A stretch of DNA of 64,000 bases from Paramecium sonneborni (lineage: Eukaryota > Ciliophora > Oligohymenophorea > Peniculida > Parameciidae). A program made the translations under genes and the position numbers. The stretch's first letter is position 1, and every line of letters begins with the position of its first letter. Below are positions 24,263 to 35,820 of this stretch, piece after piece. The stretch covers positions 64,021-128,020 of the forward strand of contig CAJJDN010000020.1 in NCBI GenBank assembly GCA_905182985.1, given 5' to 3'. Under the pieces are notes generated by a model. It saw nothing but the letters and a program-made list of their open reading frames with translations. It did not search any database and was not told the origin of the DNA.

Positions 24263-25166
24263 ATTCATTATTCATTATAATCATCATATAATAAATATAT
24301 ATCTTTCCTAAATATATTAATTTTATCAAACTTAATTATCGTTCAACCTTAAATTCAAAGTATTTATTAAATTTTATTATCAAAATAATATCTTATAATT
24401 TTATCATCTACCCAACTAATTTTTTTGAAATTATTATGATAATGAATCTCATTTCTCTTGATTCAGAGGCTTTCAATTATTAATATCATTATTAAATTAC
24501 TATTGTTTGAATTTTTTTGCTTGATTTAGTAGTCAATTACAATTTTAAACGAATTATAAGTTCATTACCTTTAATTATTTTTTTGTTTTTCAATTGATTT
24601 TTTCTAAATCTATATACTATTTCTCATCAATTCCTATTTTCTATATTATTCTTAAGTCTTTCTTCCTTATTATTTTTAGGAGATGATTATTACTTTTTTA
24701 AATCAAATTTTCTTAAAGACTTAGTAATAAACATTAAATTTTATTTATTTAATTATTATGATTAATGGCATCTCTTATTCTTGTTGTTTATAGACACATA
24801 TAAATAATGATATATGTAACAAACAATGTCATTATAAATATTATTTTAAAATTGAAAGAACTACTTTCAATATCCTTCTAAAATCCATTAATTTAAATAG
24901 CATTTCTGAAAATTTAAATTACAATTGAATTTTATATGAGTTATAATATCTACATTGCTTATTTTATTACTCATTTCTAAATAATTTATCGATTTCTGTA
25001 TATACAAGTTTTTGTTAATTTGAATGGAAAAATGTCTCAAAAAAAATATCATAATATAAATATTTAACAAAAGTAAAATAAAATAAATATGTTTGATTTA
25101 TAGATGCAATTAAAGAATTGGCTTGAATTTTATATTAAATTTGATAAAATTTTCAAATGCAATTTT
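24263..25166. other. AT-rich stretch with possible minus-strand remnants
   Basis: About 900 bp with no gene I can support. Minus-strand pieces look partly protein-like, for example MTLFVTYIIIYMCLQTTRIR near 24.8 kb and a downstream frame with HYLYVSINNKNKRCHQ, but they lie in different frames and are broken by TGA. A 46-codon plus frame at 25033-25171 overlaps the next gene's end. Likely decayed sequence. Confidence 0.35.
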
Positions 25167-25638
25167 TCATGACAATAACTTATTAATTAATAAACTTTTT
25201 TTAGTTGGATCTTGATTTAGGATTATTCTTTTTCTTTGCAAATAATAAAAAGCTTAGCCCCAAATGATTTTATAACATTCATAAAATTATTGCATCTATT
25301 CTTCAAAATCTTAATATTCTTTATCATTAATATATTATCATACATTTCTAAATATCTGCTTCTTACAATTTACTGTTCAATTTTTAATTCATTTTTTCCT
25401 CATATTCTTTCATTTTATAATTAAAATTTTCAATAATAGGCTTTAGCTAACTTTCTAAAAATTTTTAATTTTATTGAATTAACTCAGATTCAGACTGTCT
25501 CTCAATGCCCGGAGCTTAGATTAATTTGCTTAATTAACTCAAAGATTTCTGCAAGATTTACAATTATTTAATGACTTCGTTAGTGTCTATTTTAAGCTAT
25601 TGTTCTAACTCAGAGTCTTATAGAATTTCTTATTTCAT
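25167..25638 (-). CDS. Small coiled-coil protein (148 aa)
   Basis: Encodes 148 residues with one 25-nt intron ending AAG. The protein begins MKQEILQDSELEQQLK and is mostly coiled coil, then a C-terminal segment with YECYKIIWGQAFYYLQRKR. The open frame continues upstream of this ATG for only a few codons with coding-like sense, so the start is reasonable but not certain; the true 5' end might lie in the stretch upstream. No family recognised. Confidence 0.55.
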
Positions 25639-26617
25639 AAAATAATTTTTATATTATTTCTTTAAATATGAATTTAAATACTATGATTTAACTTAAATAA
25701 TAAATTTTGGGAAATTTTATTTAAAGAAAATCTAAAACTCATTTTTATTAAATCAACACAGTCTGACATTGTAAATAAATATAATTTGAAGGATTAAATC
25801 AACATAAAAATTAGAAGATTGTTTAAATTTTGAATTTTTCTTCTAAAATTGGGCTTTACTATTTTTGATATTATTTATAAATAAAGCTGGCTTAATATAT
25901 AAATGACAGGTAAGAAAAATTGATAATAGAATTATTTTGATTTTAAAAAATGAATTTTTCTAGAAAGCTGACCTAAAGATTTTTCTAAAGCGTATTTTTC
26001 ATTTGATTTTATTGTAATAATTGGTAACATTTAAACTAAATTGAAGATTAAATTGAGATTGAGAGTTAATAATCTTATCTGATTAATTTACCTACTCTTC
26101 TCTTTTTTGAGGTATTTGTTTTATTGATATAATTATTTTACTTTTATTATGATACTTAAATTACGATATTTATTTTTGATAATTGATTTTCTTTTTTTCC
26201 TTTATTTAAAAAAAAGAATTTGAGCAAATTAAATAATTTTATGAGTATTTTAGTTATTTATTAGAATGGTAATTGAGCTATCGTGATTGGACTAATTTCT
26301 TAAATTAATTTAAAGCCTAATCAAAAAACTAAAAAAAATAATTATATGCTTCGAATGATTAAGTATTAGTTAAGTATAAAATTTACACTCTTACTTATTA
26401 TTTCTTTTTTATCTTTGTTTTAAACCACAGTTTATAATTCTCAACTTTAACTTCATCTTTAATTAATATAATATTTTCTTCAAATTAATCAGAGTTTCAG
26501 ATTATTTAAAAAATTGAATTTAACTGTCTTGCTTTCCTTGTTTATGTAAATTCGAATGAACTACTTTATAAATAAAGTAAATTATTTATAATTATTAACT
26601 CACAATAATTTATCCCA
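25639..26617. other. AT-rich stretch with coding-like minus-strand fragments
   Basis: Nearly 1 kb before the Rpn3 start. On the minus strand one frame stays free of TGA for about 300 codons but is poor in Asp/Glu/Gly; another shows a more protein-like piece around 26.4 kb (KDEVKVENYKLWFKTKI, then EAYNYFFQFFDQALNQFKK). The pieces do not join by obvious introns, so I read this as an eroded gene or an unrecognised one. Confidence 0.3.
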
Positions 26618-28203
26618 ATGTCTTATATTAAATTTCAATAATTTAAATAAATGGAATAGTAACCTGCAGCAACTTAAGAGAAATCTCAAAATTAGGCACC
26701 TGCTCCCTCTTCTTAATAAGCTTAAGTTTAAGCATAAAAACCTAAAACAATCCTATCTGAGATCAAACTTTAAATTTTATTATTAGAAAAGGCTGTCAGT
26801 TCAAAAGATATAAAAGCAATATAAAAAGTATCTATTTTTGTTAAAAAGTTCAGAAATGTAATATTTATCAATTAATTTTAGACTGTAAAGTCTCATCATT
26901 TATGTAAACTCTATAATACATTTTTCCCAAATGTAGCAATTTAATAAGGAAATGATTATGATGCTAATTTCAATGAAGATTTAGGATTAAGTACTTAAAT
27001 AGTTTAAAAATTAACAAAATTAATTGAAGTTAATGTATTTATACAATGTCTATATGTAATTTGGCTATTTCAATAAAAATAATAAGAAGCATATGAATAA
27101 GTGAATATCATTGGCAAATAATTATTATAATAAGTTTAATAAAATAACAAAAGATATTTAGATACATTATTAGGAGTTATTTATGAATATTTATCGAAAT
27201 CACATGAAAAATTAGGGAAACTTGATTAAATAAGAGAGTATTAGTATATAAATATAAAAGTGTCTTATTTGAAGGTTATAGAAATGCTTGTTAAAATAGA
27301 GATGAAAATGGATAAGCTATTTTAATAAACTTGATATTGAGAAACTTTATTCATTATAATTAATATGAATAAAGTTATAATTTTTTGAAAAAGACGGAAT
27401 TTCCTGAACATGCTTTTGGGAATTAATAAGCAAGATTTTTATATTATACAGGACTTATTCATGCTATTAGAGGTGAATATTAAGAGGCTTATAAAAATCT
27501 TACTTAAGCAAGTCATAAAGCTCCAGATAATACAGCTTTTGGATTTAAAGTTTAAGCTATTAAAGTTATTGCTTTGGTTGAATTATTGTTGGGTAATGTA
27601 CCAAATAGAGATACATTCACTTCTCCAGAATATTAAAAAGCACTATATCCATATTATAGAATAGTTTCAACTGTTATCAAAGGTAATTTAGGAGAATTCC
27701 AATAAGAAGTAGAGAGATCAGAAAATATATTAAGAAGAGATAAATTATTTAATTTAATTTAAAGGTATTAAAGATGTATTACATAAATTAGATTACCACA
27801 AATAGTTATCAAAGCTGGACTTAGAAGAATTAATCTCTCTTATTCTAGAATTTCTTTAAACGATATTCATCAAAAATTGAATCTTCCAAATTAATGCAAT
27901 GCTGAATAAGTTGTTGCTAAAGCTATTAGAGATGGTACTTTAGCTGCTGTTATTGATCATGAGAATTAAATAGTTATAACTAAAGAAACTAATGATCTTT
28001 ATGGAACCAAAGCCCCTTAAGAAGCTTATGGAGAAAGAGTTAATATATGTTTAGGACTATATAATTAGGCTGTTAAAGTAATTATTTACTAATATAATTA
28101 GGCATTATAATATTAAAATCCAGAATATGATTATGGAGAAAAGTAAGCTGATGATGAATTAACAACTGATGAATTATTAAGTTTAGCTGAACTTGATTAT
28201 TGA
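26618..28203 (+). CDS. RPN3: 26S proteasome regulatory subunit Rpn3 (PSMD3)
   Basis: Encodes 520 residues with one 23-nt intron ending AAG. After a Gln/Ala/Pro-rich start, helical repeats lead into FLYYTGLIHAIRGEYQEAYK and YKNLTQASHKAPDNTAFGFK, typical of Rpn3. The PCI domain follows with YSRISLNDIHQKLNLPN and AEQVVAKAIRDGTLAAVIDH, then an acidic end (DDELTTDELLSLAELDY). Family knowledge: Rpn3 is a horseshoe subunit of the proteasome lid, contacting Rpn7 and Rpn15. Length matches the family (about 490-530). It converges on the next gene with 39 bp between stops. Confidence 0.94.
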
Positions 28204-28242
28204 GTAATATAAAAATGTATAATCACCTAATATAATTATATT

Positions 28243-29726
28243 TCATTTAGAAATATGTTAATCTGTAAAATTAACTTAAGGTTCTTTATATAATTAAATT
28301 ATCCATCTATTGTTTTGCTTCTCAACATTTTCTACTAAAGTGTTAAAAATTAATTTTATTAGTGAATCCTTTTTCTAATTTATTTCCTTACCCTCATATG
28401 AAACTATTGCTCTATCCAATATTACAACTTCAATTGAACTTTTTTGATAAGCTGATTCAAATATTTCAAAAAACAGTCTTCTTAATTATTTTACAATAGT
28501 TATTATTTTCACATCTTTTTGATTTAATATTATCAGTCTGTTAAATTTATATCCAAAAAAATCATTTAAAAATAATAAATTTTTTATATCAAACTATTAA
28601 ACTTTACATTTTTATTAAAGTATCTTAAAATTCAATATTTACTTGAAACAACTATTTCTTATTTAACATAAATTATCTAAATTTTTAGAATTTAATGATT
28701 TTTATATATTTTTATAAATACTTTTAATTAATTGCATTCTCAATTATTATTAATTTTATATTTACTTTCTCATAATAATCTTACAATCATCAACTTTTAT
28801 TACAGAATCATCAAACTTTATTATAAAAGTAGATGATAAAGATTTCATCATAGAATAATGAATAAATTACTTATTTTTATTATCTTTTGTTATTTCTATT
28901 CTTTTTGAGTGGAATTCATTAATATTTTAATTAATGTATAACTTATAAAAAGTATTTTCTAATGACTCTAAATTATAATTCCATTCTCTTAAAAATTTCT
29001 TTAAGTGTTTTGAATTATTGCACTCAAATGGCATCTTGCTTGAAGATTTAAACAAGAATTCTAACTTATCTTCACTGAATGAAAATATTATGTAAGGATT
29101 ATCGACAATTTTAGGAAAAACACTTTCTAAAAAATATTTTAAATAATACCCCATAAATAATCATACTAACTTAAAAGGAAACTTGTTCTATTTAATGCAT
29201 TTAATTTATAAGAAAAAAAACACATAAAAAGCATCAAAAAAATTGTTGAACTATATATAAGATAAGATTTTTATGTTTCCATTAACACAGTATAGATGAT
29301 CTTAAATAAAAATGTAGATATTATAATAACTAAAGATTCTTTAAATTCTGAAATTAGTATAATAATAACACCACACATTGTAAAATTACTTTAATATAAG
29401 GATAAAGCTTGAGGAGAAGTGTCAGTTTTTATAATTAGTTCATAAGCTACTAAAATGTATGCCAACAATATTAGCTATATATTTATTTTGTGTATTTTGA
29501 AATGTAAAAAAACAATAGACAATAAAGAATAAACTTAGCAAGCAATTAAAATTGGCACCAGTTCTAATTCATTCTCTAGAACCAATGTTATAAGTTTGAG
29601 TGTGGCTACTACTAAAATGCAAGCAGATCCAAATTTAAATACTGGTATACTGATTGTATGTATTCTCTATTATTAGTATTCCTCTTCAAAGGATTTGTAC
29701 TTAAACTCTAAAGTGTATTTGTTCAT
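28243..29726 (-). CDS. Multi-pass membrane protein, paralogue of 853-2322
   Basis: Encodes 486 residues with one 23-nt intron at 29127-29149. Residues ~25-190 contain about six hydrophobic helices (for example FGSACILVVATLKLITLVL, LLSIVFLHF, STIFLMLFMCFF). The soluble C-terminal 300 residues include WESVFPKIVDNPYIIFSF, FIIKFDDSVIKVDDCKII and FLNDFFGYKFNRLIILNQ. Length and layout match the gene at 853-2322 almost exactly, though the sequences have diverged strongly and that copy lacks the intron. Function unknown. Confidence 0.72.
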
Positions 29727-30348
29727 TGTTTCTTTTGTTACTTAATTTTATTATATATTTTATTTTAATCCTCTTATGATAAAAATTAACTAATGATTAA
29801 CTTAAATGAAAAAATATTTAAAAGAAAGAAATTAACAAATATAATTAAATATTAATCAAATCAAATAGTATGTAAGGGAAATAATATATGATATCATTTT
29901 ATTTAAGGAAAGAGATTCCTAAAATAAAAAATATTAAAGCAATTTACTGAACTGCTACTATTATTCCCCTTTTTGAAAAAATAATTCTGAAAAATACTTA
30001 TATAAGTTTTCCAAATAAATTTTATACAACTTATTTTTAGATTTTACTAATGAGAATAAAAAATTGTTTAAAATAAATTTTTTAGAAATTCCTATTAAAT
30101 TTTTATTTATCAATGCTTATTTTAGGTATAATAAATAAACCATTAAAAAAATTGAATGATATCATAAAGGTGAATATCTAGATAGATTATAAATACAATG
30201 ATGAAGTCTTTCTTATATGAAATGAAAACAACATTACATGCCAAAAAGAAAAGTTTGATCAATTAAGTTTTATATAAGAATAATTTATACAAAAAATTAA
30301 AGGATTAATTAAAATATAACCAAAGTGAAAAATAACAATTAGATATTA
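29727..30348. other. AT-rich stretch with a broken small ORF
   Basis: About 620 bp. Most is featureless, but a plus-strand frame from ATG 30113 to TGA 30326 (71 codons) is coding-like apart from one in-frame TGA at 30218-30220: KYNDEVFLI before it, NENNITCQKEKFDQLSF after it. It is listed separately below. Confidence 0.4.
30113..30328 (+). pseudogene. Small ORF interrupted by in-frame TGA
   Basis: Seventy-one codons with one internal TGA at codon 36. No GT...AG segment of normal size removes it. Residues on both sides are charged and protein-like in the same frame. Either a decayed small gene, a chance frame, or a TGA that is read through; the first seems most likely. Confidence 0.3.
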
Positions 30349-31164
30349 TCATATTGGTTTCCGACAGACAGGACATTCTTTACTTTTTAGTTTCCAAACA
30401 TCTATACAAGATTTATGAAATTAATGAGAGCATTTTAAAGTCTATTAATCTTTAACAAGATTTTCCATACAAATACTACATTCCTCGATCTTTTCTAAGT
30501 TTTAAAATTGATTTTCAATGTATTGAATACAATCTTCTAAATGATCTTTCAGAAAATTTCTAACTATGTGATCACTGCAATATGGACAAGAGATGATCCC
30601 ATATTCATCATTACATTAATGATCTATTTCTTTTGGCTATAAACATACACTGCATATTTCCATTGTATGACTCTTTTTTTATTAAAAATTTTCTTAGATT
30701 TCAAATATTTTAATTTAAGGGTTTCTTGATTAAAAAGTGTTTTAAGTATTAGATTACTTTTGAGTAGCAGGAGGTTGCTAAATTTATATTTGCTTTTATA
30801 AATTATTGAAATTAAATTAGGGAATTTCAAGAATTTTCTTTTTACTTTTTGTTTATGCATTTTGCTTCTCTTGAAGTTATCCATTATTAGAACCTTTGTG
30901 TTTATCCATCTTTCTTTAAAACATTTATTAACATTATTTCATTTTTTATGCAAATAGCAGTTGCTCTTGAGGATATTTGCTTTTAAAATTCTGATCAAAA
31001 TATTACAAAACATCAGTATTTCTATTACTATTATTATGTATTGTATGACTTCTTTATGTTTTTCTTCTGCTTTCTTGAGGATCATGTACTTATATAAATG
31101 TTGTTAATTTACATAGAATCCCAGCAAAGTCATCATCATCATCAATGTAGTCAATTGGGTTCAT
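30349..31164 (-). CDS. RING-H2 protein with an extra Cys/His zinc finger
   Basis: One frame of 272 codons, 271 residues. Starts MNPIDYIDDDDDFAG, then a polar, Gln/Pro-rich region. A Cys/His region follows (MEICSVCLQPKEIDHQC, then CPYCSDHIVRNFLKDHLEDC), and a C-terminal RING-H2: ECSICMENLVKDQQTLKC, SHQFHKSCIDVWK, CPVCRKP, with all ligands. The pair of fingers suggests a ubiquitin ligase with an added substrate- or protein-binding finger. A 24-nt GT...AAG segment near the 5' end (after GILx) could be an in-frame intron; if so the product is 263 residues. Confidence 0.82.
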
Positions 31165-31719
31165 GATAATTTATAATTAAAATGATTTTAATCAATAATA
31201 TTAATGATATTTTAGATTGCTAAAATATTTTTTAGATTGAAAAAATACAAACTCTATTTCAAAAATCCATAAATTTTAAATATTCATTATAGAATGATCT
31301 TATGTAATGCTAATTCAATAATATTTAATCAAAAGAGAGCTAACTTATTTGCTTTTTGTAAAGAAATGTATTGCATATCATCTATATAAAAAATTGAAGA
31401 GACTCTAATAAAATGATATTAATGAATATAGATTTTATAGTTGGTTCCTCATATAATTATCTTTTTTGAGCAAATAGTATTTTTAATTCGAATAGAATAT
31501 CCATTTAGTATTGTTATTTTCTTATATACTGTTGTAGAACAAAAGGGAAGCATATGTATTGTCTAATTCTCAAGATAACATTTTGATTTGAATTATAATT
31601 TTGATGTCCTAATTCTTTTCTTGAAAAATAAAAAATATTTAGCCCTTTATAATTATTAGGTGTTTGTAAAAAGGAGAACTATTTAAACAATAGATATTAT
31701 ATATTTAAATTTAAATTAG
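31165..31719. other. AT-rich intergenic stretch
   Basis: 555 bp upstream of the RING gene start. No frame of protein-like composition on either strand; short A and T tracts only. Confidence 0.45.
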
Positions 31720-32606
31720 ATGAATATAGAAAATGAATCTATTTTATATTAAGTTAATTTTATGAAACAATAAAATTATCTGTAATTTGGGAGAAGAAAT
31801 TCTCTTTCAAGAAATATACAATCAAATGAATATTAACTTAAATGTAGTTGAGATTATCTAACATTCTTCAATCAGAGAAATTAACAAAGGCTATAAATAT
31901 TATCATTTACGTTTCAGTTACTACAAGACTAAATTAAGTCTCTTTAATTTCTAAAAATATTGGATAATAATTGAATATATTAATAATTCTGGAGTATTTA
32001 CAATTTAAATTGGTGTTAAGATTTATCTGAATAAATGATTTTAGATGCAAAAGCATTGCCAAATTTAAGATTTTATATGTAAATAATATAAAATGCTAAT
32101 CCTTAATTAATCTAAGGATACAAAAAAGGCAATTAACAGTGAAATAGAATTAATTTAAAAGAATTCAAATTTTTAAGAAGGCTTTCTAGTTCTCCTGTTA
32201 AAATTATCACAAAATAGACAAAATGAATAATAATATAAAGAAAATTAAATATAAATACATATATTGTTTATTTATATATTAATAATAGCTAATTATGAAA
32301 TTCTAAAAATTAGAATTTATTCTAAAAAACTATTATAACTTTATAACAATGATATTTTACGAAATAAAAAATAAAGTTTTTATTTTAAAGAAGATATATT
32401 GAAATTAAATTTAGAGAATTTATTCTAATGTTTTTAATTTGATCAAAGAAATCTTGCAAGCAGAATAAAAGAAATTAAATTCAAGTTGCATTTTTGTATA
32501 TCCATCAGAATGTAAGATTGCAATCATAAAATTGAATGAAATAATAAATAAACCAATTTTTCATTTAAAATAAATTAGGTATTAAATCAAAAATTTTGAT
32601 TAATGA
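31720..32606 (+). pseudogene. Decayed gene with repeated in-frame TGA
   Basis: From ATG 31720 one frame remains protein-like (MNIENESILYQVNFMKQQNY, DYLTFFNQRNQQRLQILSF, KALPNLRFYMQIIQNANPQL, LKEFKFLRRLSSSPVK) across TGA codons at 31849, 31972, 32140 and 32224. After a frameshift the last third is again protein-like in another frame (NVFNLIKEILQAEQKK, SSCIFVYPSECKIAIIK) to TGA 32604. Several stops and a shift together indicate a pseudogene. The family is not recognised; a distant relation to the soluble half of the 486-489 aa membrane proteins is possible but weak. Confidence 0.5.
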
Positions 32607-32706
32607 AGAATTTTATTTTTATTTAATGAATTTTTTAAAGATTTCTAAAAAGTTAAAAATAATCTAAAAAATATTAGAGTAAAAACTGTTAAAGAATAAT
32701 ATTTAA

Positions 32707-33806
32707 TCAATCACAATTATAATGAGCCAATAAATAGACAAGACATTTAAAAAATTCAGGAATGGTATTTTAATAGATTTCTAAAAAAGTTGTTTCAGTG
32801 ATAACATTGTTATCATAATTGGATTTATTAGTATGGAACTCAGATAACCTTCTAGCTTTTTCTTTCACCATTGTAATAACAATCTATTTTTAAGGTTTTT
32901 GTCTAGCTTTTTTTTAAATTGAAATTCGAGAATTTAATTCAAATGGATTTCTAATAGCCTATTATCTAAGATATTTAAAGATAATATTTGCATCTTTTTA
33001 TGCTGCACCTCCAGATTTAAATAGTTCAAATAGATCTCTAGTATTTAAATAAGTTTTAGATATTGTATCATAACAACTAAAAACTAGTTAAATAATTTCT
33101 ACAAAATAGAATATTTATTACATAGTTATGTCATTTCTCTGATTTAAAATAAAAAAGATCGAAAGACTGCTTAAGTAATTGAATAAGGTAATTACATTAA
33201 ATTAACCAATCTTTAAACACTAGTCTAACAACCTAATTACTTGGTTAAATAATTTACTAACTAAATCTTAATGAATAAGTTTACTTATGGTTTAGTAATT
33301 TCTTAATAGACACTTGAGTTTGAAAGCAATTTAAAAATTTCTTAAGTGTAAGTACTATCAGGATCTAAAGATAAATAACCAACTTTCATCGCTTTCAAAC
33401 GATTAGAAAATGTTCTATATTTGTTATATGTATTTCTTCTTGTTGTCAGTCCAGATGAATCATGTTAACTATTACTCATAGAATGTTTTTTAATTGGCTG
33501 TTGATCTAGTAGTGATATTTTTGGTAGTTCATAACATTCAGAGCAATCAGATAGAATTTCTTTTTTTTCTTTATTTTTAATAAGAAATTTAGGGTTGTAT
33601 TCTAATTCTGTTTAGTAAGATAATTCTAAATCATATTTGTTGAGTGAATTAGATTCATTAAATTAGAAGCTATAATCTTTAGTCTTTACTCTAGACATAA
33701 TCATGCTTGAATTGAGTTAGGATCTATCTGCTCTACTTGATCTCCCTGTAAGAATTGTTATTTTTTCTTCTATACATCTCTTAAATATATTTGATATATC
33801 GTACAT
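32707..33806 (-). CDS. Unknown protein (357 aa)
   Basis: Encodes 357 residues with one 26-nt intron. N-terminal ~140 residues are polar and probably disordered (GRSSRADRSQLNSSMIMSR and similar). The rest looks helical: SLDPDSTYTQEIFKLLSNSS, LVNYLTKQLGCQTSVQRL, SKTYLNTRDLFELFKSGGAA, then ARRLSEFHTNKSN. No named domain. It shares a 28-bp promoter gap with the CCDC42-like gene, so joint expression is plausible. Confidence 0.7.
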
Positions 33807-33834
33807 TCTTTAATAATAAATATTTTCTCATTCT
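33807..33834. promoter_or_regulatory. 28-bp bidirectional promoter
   Basis: Only 28 bp lies between the start codons of the unknown protein gene (leftward) and the CCDC42-like gene (rightward). Any promoter elements must be this short or lie in coding sequence. Inferred from gene positions. Confidence 0.55.
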
Positions 33835-34902
33835 ATGGATAGAAAATTTAGAAAAAGAGCTTCTAGTGTTAACTCTACTAATCCTACTATGAAATTACTT
33901 GAAAAAAGAAGGCTCATGTTTGAAGTTCATGAAGCCTATGAAAATTAACTCTTTTTATTTAAATAATAAGGTAATATATTTTTTAAGTTATTTTTTTAGA
34001 GGGTGAATTCACAGCAAAGGAAAATGAAATCAGGTTAAAAGATACAGAAATTTAAACTGAATTACTTAAATTTTGTAAGGAATTACAAATTAATGAAACT
34101 AAAAAGAAAAAAGCAATTAGTTTATACCAAAGTGAAAGAACTGAAAAAGATAAAAAAATTAAAGAAATTGCAAAATTATAACATGATTTAAGTCTAGATT
34201 AATAGATTTTTGAAAATGTTGAAAGAAAGGGTACAATAATTCAAATTTATAAGAATAGCTGAAAGACTTAAAAAATATGTAGAATATTTAAATAGTATTA
34301 TTAAAGCCTATCCTGATAAATATTCTGATCTTGATTCAATAACAGATATATATAAAAGGCTTATAATATCACATTAAATTTTAAAATAAGAACATGAAAA
34401 AATGGAAATCGATTGTGAAAAAATGAAATTTACTATAACTTAATATGAGAAAGAAAAAAATCATGATGTCTTATAATTAAATAATGATATTAAAGAATAT
34501 CAAAAATTAATAGAAGAAAAAATAATAGAAAGAAATTAATTATTATCTGAGAAAGAAGAAGAAGAAAATAGAATTACAGAAGAGAATTTAAATCTTGGTA
34601 GAATATTTATGGCTATTGATAATATAAATTAAAGATGTTTAGATGGGTATTAAAAAATTAAGTAAGATTATGAAGATTAAAATAAAGAAAAAGATAAAAT
34701 AATTAAATAAGTGAGAGAGGAAAAGAAACCATTTAAATTATAATAAGATGATGAAAATTTTGATATTAAATGTAAATTAGTATATAAATAAAAATTAGGT
34801 TAATAAGCTTCGATAAAATTGAAATAGATTGTTTAAAATTTAAATGATTTTAAAAAGATAATTGAGGGTTGCAGAAATGAAATTAAAAATAAACAAAAGT
34901 GA
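33835..34902 (+). CDS. CCDC42/CFAP73-type ciliary coiled-coil protein (DUF4200)
   Basis: Encodes 336 residues after two introns (29 and 28 nt). The N-terminal block TNPTMKLLEKRRLMFEVHEA, followed by FKQQEGEFTAKENEIRLKDT, fits the DUF4200 coiled-coil domain of CCDC42/CFAP73. The remainder is continuous coiled coil rich in Glu and Lys, then RIFMAIDNINQRCL and a charged tail. Family knowledge: FAP73 and FAP100 form the MIA complex that regulates inner dynein arms; CCDC42 acts in sperm flagella and basal bodies. Which member this is cannot be settled from sequence alone. Confidence 0.75.
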
Positions 34903-35001
34903 TTATTTAAATTTATGTTATGCTTTTCTAGATTATCTTATATTCTTTCTTATTTAAAATATTAAGTAATCATTCTTGTTTTTTATTAAAAATAAATATA
35001 A

Positions 35002-35811
35002 ATGCTTAAATTTAGATAATTATATTCATTATCTGTCAGCTCCCAAAAAAAGACTAAAAGATGGTATTTGGAACACATCAATGATTTCTATGTTAAAGAA
35101 TCTAAAAGAGTATTTGTATCAATTAAGATAGTTATAATTAAGAAGTCGAGCTGCTTTTAAATTAATGTAAATCAATGAGAAATATTAAATCTATAAATAA
35201 AACTAATAAATATTAGATTTAGGAGCAGCTCCTGGTAGTTGGTCTTAAGTAGTATCAGAAAAATGTAACGTAGTAGCCATAGATCTATTAGAAGTGTCAC
35301 CAATTTAAAATGTTAAATTTATTTAGGGTGATATTATGGATAAATAAATAATGAATCAAATAAGATAGTTTAAATTTGATGTTATTCTTTCGGATATGGC
35401 TCCAAATGTCTCTGGAGAGCATGAAGCAGATCATTAAGAAATATCTGCATTAAATTAAATAGCATTACTTTGTAAGTGAATATTTTGATTAATGAAAGTG
35501 AGTTCTTTTACATTAAAAACTAATGGTAACTTAGTAATGAAAACATTTGTTGGAAGTGAGGAAAAGCTTAATTATGTAAAATTATTATTCAAATATTTAA
35601 GGATTATTTTAGATTATTTTTCAAAGAATTTCACAGAGAAAAACCTCTAAGTTCTAAATAAGAATCTAGTGAATTATTTTATGTAGGAAAAGGATTTTCA
35701 TCAGATTTAATAAGAGATATATTATAAAATACAGAAAAATTATAAATATATCCAATAAAAATTTAAGATAGATTGAAAAATTTAATAATTGATTATAAAA
35801 TGTTTGAATGA
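35002..35811 (+). CDS. FtsJ/RrmJ-like 2'-O-methyltransferase (MRM2 type)
   Basis: Encodes 244 residues after three introns (22, 27 and 26 nt). The start MLKFRQLYSLSVSSQKKTKR looks like a mitochondrial targeting peptide. Motifs: LRSRAAFKLMQI (catalytic Lys), QILDLGAAPGSWSQVV (SAM site), VILSDMAPNVSGEHEADH (catalytic Asp), GNLVMKTFVGSEE (Lys), and SSELFYVGKGF (Glu), completing the K-D-K-E tetrad. Family knowledge: MRM2 methylates a uridine in the A-loop of mitochondrial large-subunit rRNA. Upstream frame has another ATG at about 34916, but the 35002 start gives the better leader. Stop codons of this gene and the myosin are 9 bp apart. Confidence 0.9.
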
Positions 35812-35820
35812 AATAAACAA

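Noticed and set aside
28927..29154. 75-residue protein starting MGYYLKYF
   Set aside because: This ATG lies within a 23-nt intron and its flanks; the frame is the second exon of the 486-residue membrane protein.
31720..32606. Selenoprotein with TGA as selenocysteine
   Set aside because: Four TGA codons at non-conserved places plus a frameshift fit decay better, and no selenoprotein motif is visible.
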